6,518 nucleotides of DNA, from the NCBI GenBank assembly GCA_002363035.1, contig DEWA01000034.1, positions 36,752 to 43,269 of the forward strand, written 5' to 3'. Shown one piece after another: positions 5,461-6,518 of the stretch (positions within the stretch are counted from its first letter, which is position 1; every line of letters begins with the position of its first letter). The notes under the pieces were generated by a model. That model had not been told where the DNA came from. It did not search any database and was given only the letters and a program-made list of their open reading frames with translations. Made by a program: the position numbers and the translations under genes. The stretch is from Verrucomicrobia bacterium UBA3222 (lineage in GTDB: Bacteria > Verrucomicrobiota > Verrucomicrobiia > Opitutales > UBA9783).

Positions 5461-6518
5461 ATGCGTTCCCATGAAATCCGACAAAGTTTCCTGAAATTTT
5501 TCGAAAGCAAAAATCATCGCATCGTTCCGTCGGATTCCCTGCTTCCGAAAGCACCGAATTTGCTCTTTACCAACGCCGGCATGAACCCGTTCGTGCCGTA
5601 TTTTCTCGGGCAACAAACGCCAAAAGATGCGCGGGTAACCGATACGCAAAAGTGTATCCGCGCCGGCGGGAAGCATAACGACTTGGAAGAAGTCGGTTTT
5701 GATACGTACCATCATACGTTTTTCGAGATGCTCGGCAACTGGTCCTTCGGCGATTATTTTAAAAAAGAAGCCGTTCAATGGGCATGGGAACTGTTGGTTG
5801 ACGTTTGGCATTTTCCGAAAGAACGCTTATATGCCACCGTCTACGAACCGCTCGACGGCGAACCCGCCGAACGCGATAACGAAGCATACGTGCTTTGGGA
5901 GGCAATTTTCACCGACGCAGGGCTCGATCCGAACGTTCATATTGTGGTCGGACGTAAGAAAGATAATTTTTGGATGATGGGCGACACGGGGCCGTGCGGA
6001 CCGTGCTCCGAAATTCATATCGATTTGACGCCTGACGGGCATACCGACGGTCGTTTGGTCAACAAAGGCGATGCGCGATGCATTGAAATTTGGAATTTGG
6101 TGTTCATGCAATACAACGCGTTGGCGGACGGTTCGTTGGAACCGCTGAAAAATCATTATGTCGACACAGGCATGGGGCTTGAACGTGTGGCGGGCATTCT
6201 TGCGACAACGCAAAATTTCACGGATTTTTCCAAAACACCCTCGAATTACGAAAGCGATTTATTTCAACCGCTCTTTGAAGTCTTGGAGCAATGGTCGGGG
6301 CATCACTATGGCGGACGGGTTCCGACCGAAGGGGAAAATCCGTCATCCGAAGAAAAAAAACTCCTTGAAGCCGATATCGCGTTTCGCGTGATCGCCGACC
6401 ACGTGCGCGCCGCAACGTTCGCCGTTGCCGACGGGATTTACCCAGGCAATGAAGGGCGCAATTACGTATTAAGAAAAATCATTCGTCGCGCCATCTACTT
6501 CGGGCAAAAATTAGGCTT
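5461..6518 (+). CDS. alaS: Alanyl-tRNA synthetase, N-terminal part (runs off right edge)
   Basis: Class II synthetase that activates alanine with ATP and charges tRNA-Ala in the cytoplasm. The window holds the first 352 codons plus two bases of a protein usually near 870-900 residues, so essentially the catalytic domain; the editing and C-terminal domains are missing only because the window ends. The start [22 protein letters not shown] fits the family N-terminus exactly, which fixes ATG 5461. Landmarks are [10 protein letters not shown] at 35-44, [16 protein letters not shown] at 60-75, motif-2 region [15 protein letters not shown] at 86-100, [18 protein letters not shown] near 169-186, [10 protein letters not shown] at 234-243 and [13 protein letters not shown] near the end. 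The residues between 112 and 170 ([15 protein letters not shown], then [10 protein letters not shown]) recall Verrucomicrobia-type enzymes, from memory. No Shine-Dalgarno sequence precedes the ATG. It diverges from tRNA-Glu across a 129-bp gap. Confidence 0.97.
   Translation, partial: MRSHEIRQSFLKFFESKNHRIVPSDSLLPKAPNLLFTNAGMNPFVPYFLGQQTPKDARVTDTQKCIRAGGKHNDLEEVGFDTYHHTFFEMLGNWSFGDYFKKEAVQWAWELLVDVWHFPKERLYATVYEPLDGEPAERDNEAYVLWEAIFTDAGLDPNVHIVVGRKKDNFWMMGDTGPCGPCSEIHIDLTPDGHTDGRLVNKGDARCIEIWNLVFMQYNALADGSLEPLKNHYVDTGMGLERVAGILATTQNFTDFSKTPSNYESDLFQPLFEVLEQWSGHHYGGRVPTEGENPSSEEKKLLEADIAFRVIADHVRAATFAVADGIYPGNEGRNYVLRKIIRRAIYFGQKLG

Noticed and set aside
5347..5811. Minus-strand ORFs across the start of alaS (also 5213-5554)
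   Set aside because: They are antisense to the well-matched alaS N-terminus, and one also covers the tRNA-Glu gene.

Overview
The window comes from a bacterial chromosome of roughly half GC. The alanyl-tRNA synthetase start (variants such as [14 protein letters not shown] and [14 protein letters not shown]) and the L27 start (…[10 protein letters not shown]) resemble, from memory, PVC-group bacteria, most likely Verrucomicrobiota near Opitutae. This placement is inference and no search was possible. Most genes here are housekeeping; there is no mobile element, CRISPR array or defence cassette.

Layout, left to right. (1) 1-412, minus strand: the N-terminal part of an unrecognised secreted protein that runs off the left edge. 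(2) 413-570: a divergent intergenic region with a glgP promoter candidate and a perfect 10-bp palindrome over its -35. (3) 571-3069, plus strand: glgP, a complete glycogen/alpha-glucan phosphorylase with all key pyridoxal-phosphate residues. (4) 3156-3202: a hairpin plus U-run that would end minus-strand transcription. (5) 3204-3890, minus strand: an AlkD-type DNA-alkylation-repair glycosylase, full length only if an in-frame TAA at codon 10 is read through, so probably a young pseudogene. (6) 3901-4200: a block very poor in G on the plus strand, covering the rpmA tail and the spacer behind it. (7) 4146-4756, minus strand: the rplU-rpmA pair (ribosomal proteins bL21 and bL27). (8) 4757-5256: a leader/spacer region with a possible RNA structure and one doubtful small ORF. 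(9) 5257-5331, minus strand: tRNA-Glu(TTC) with an encoded CCA. (10) 5461 to the right edge, plus strand: the first 352 codons of alaS.

The rplU-rpmA pair, the tRNA gene and alaS serve translation; glgP serves glycogen breakdown. The ribosomal genes have good Shine-Dalgarno sequences, while glgP, alaS and the secreted-protein gene show none.

The most interesting signal is compositional. At the 3' ends of glgP, alkD and rpmA, and in the 3' flank of tRNA-Glu, the sense strand becomes strongly G-rich and C-poor. Arginine codons switch from CGN to AGA/AGG only in the last 20 or so codons of the three protein genes. rplU, which ends inside an operon, does not show it. This could mark transcript 3' ends or insulate converging genes from antisense transcription.
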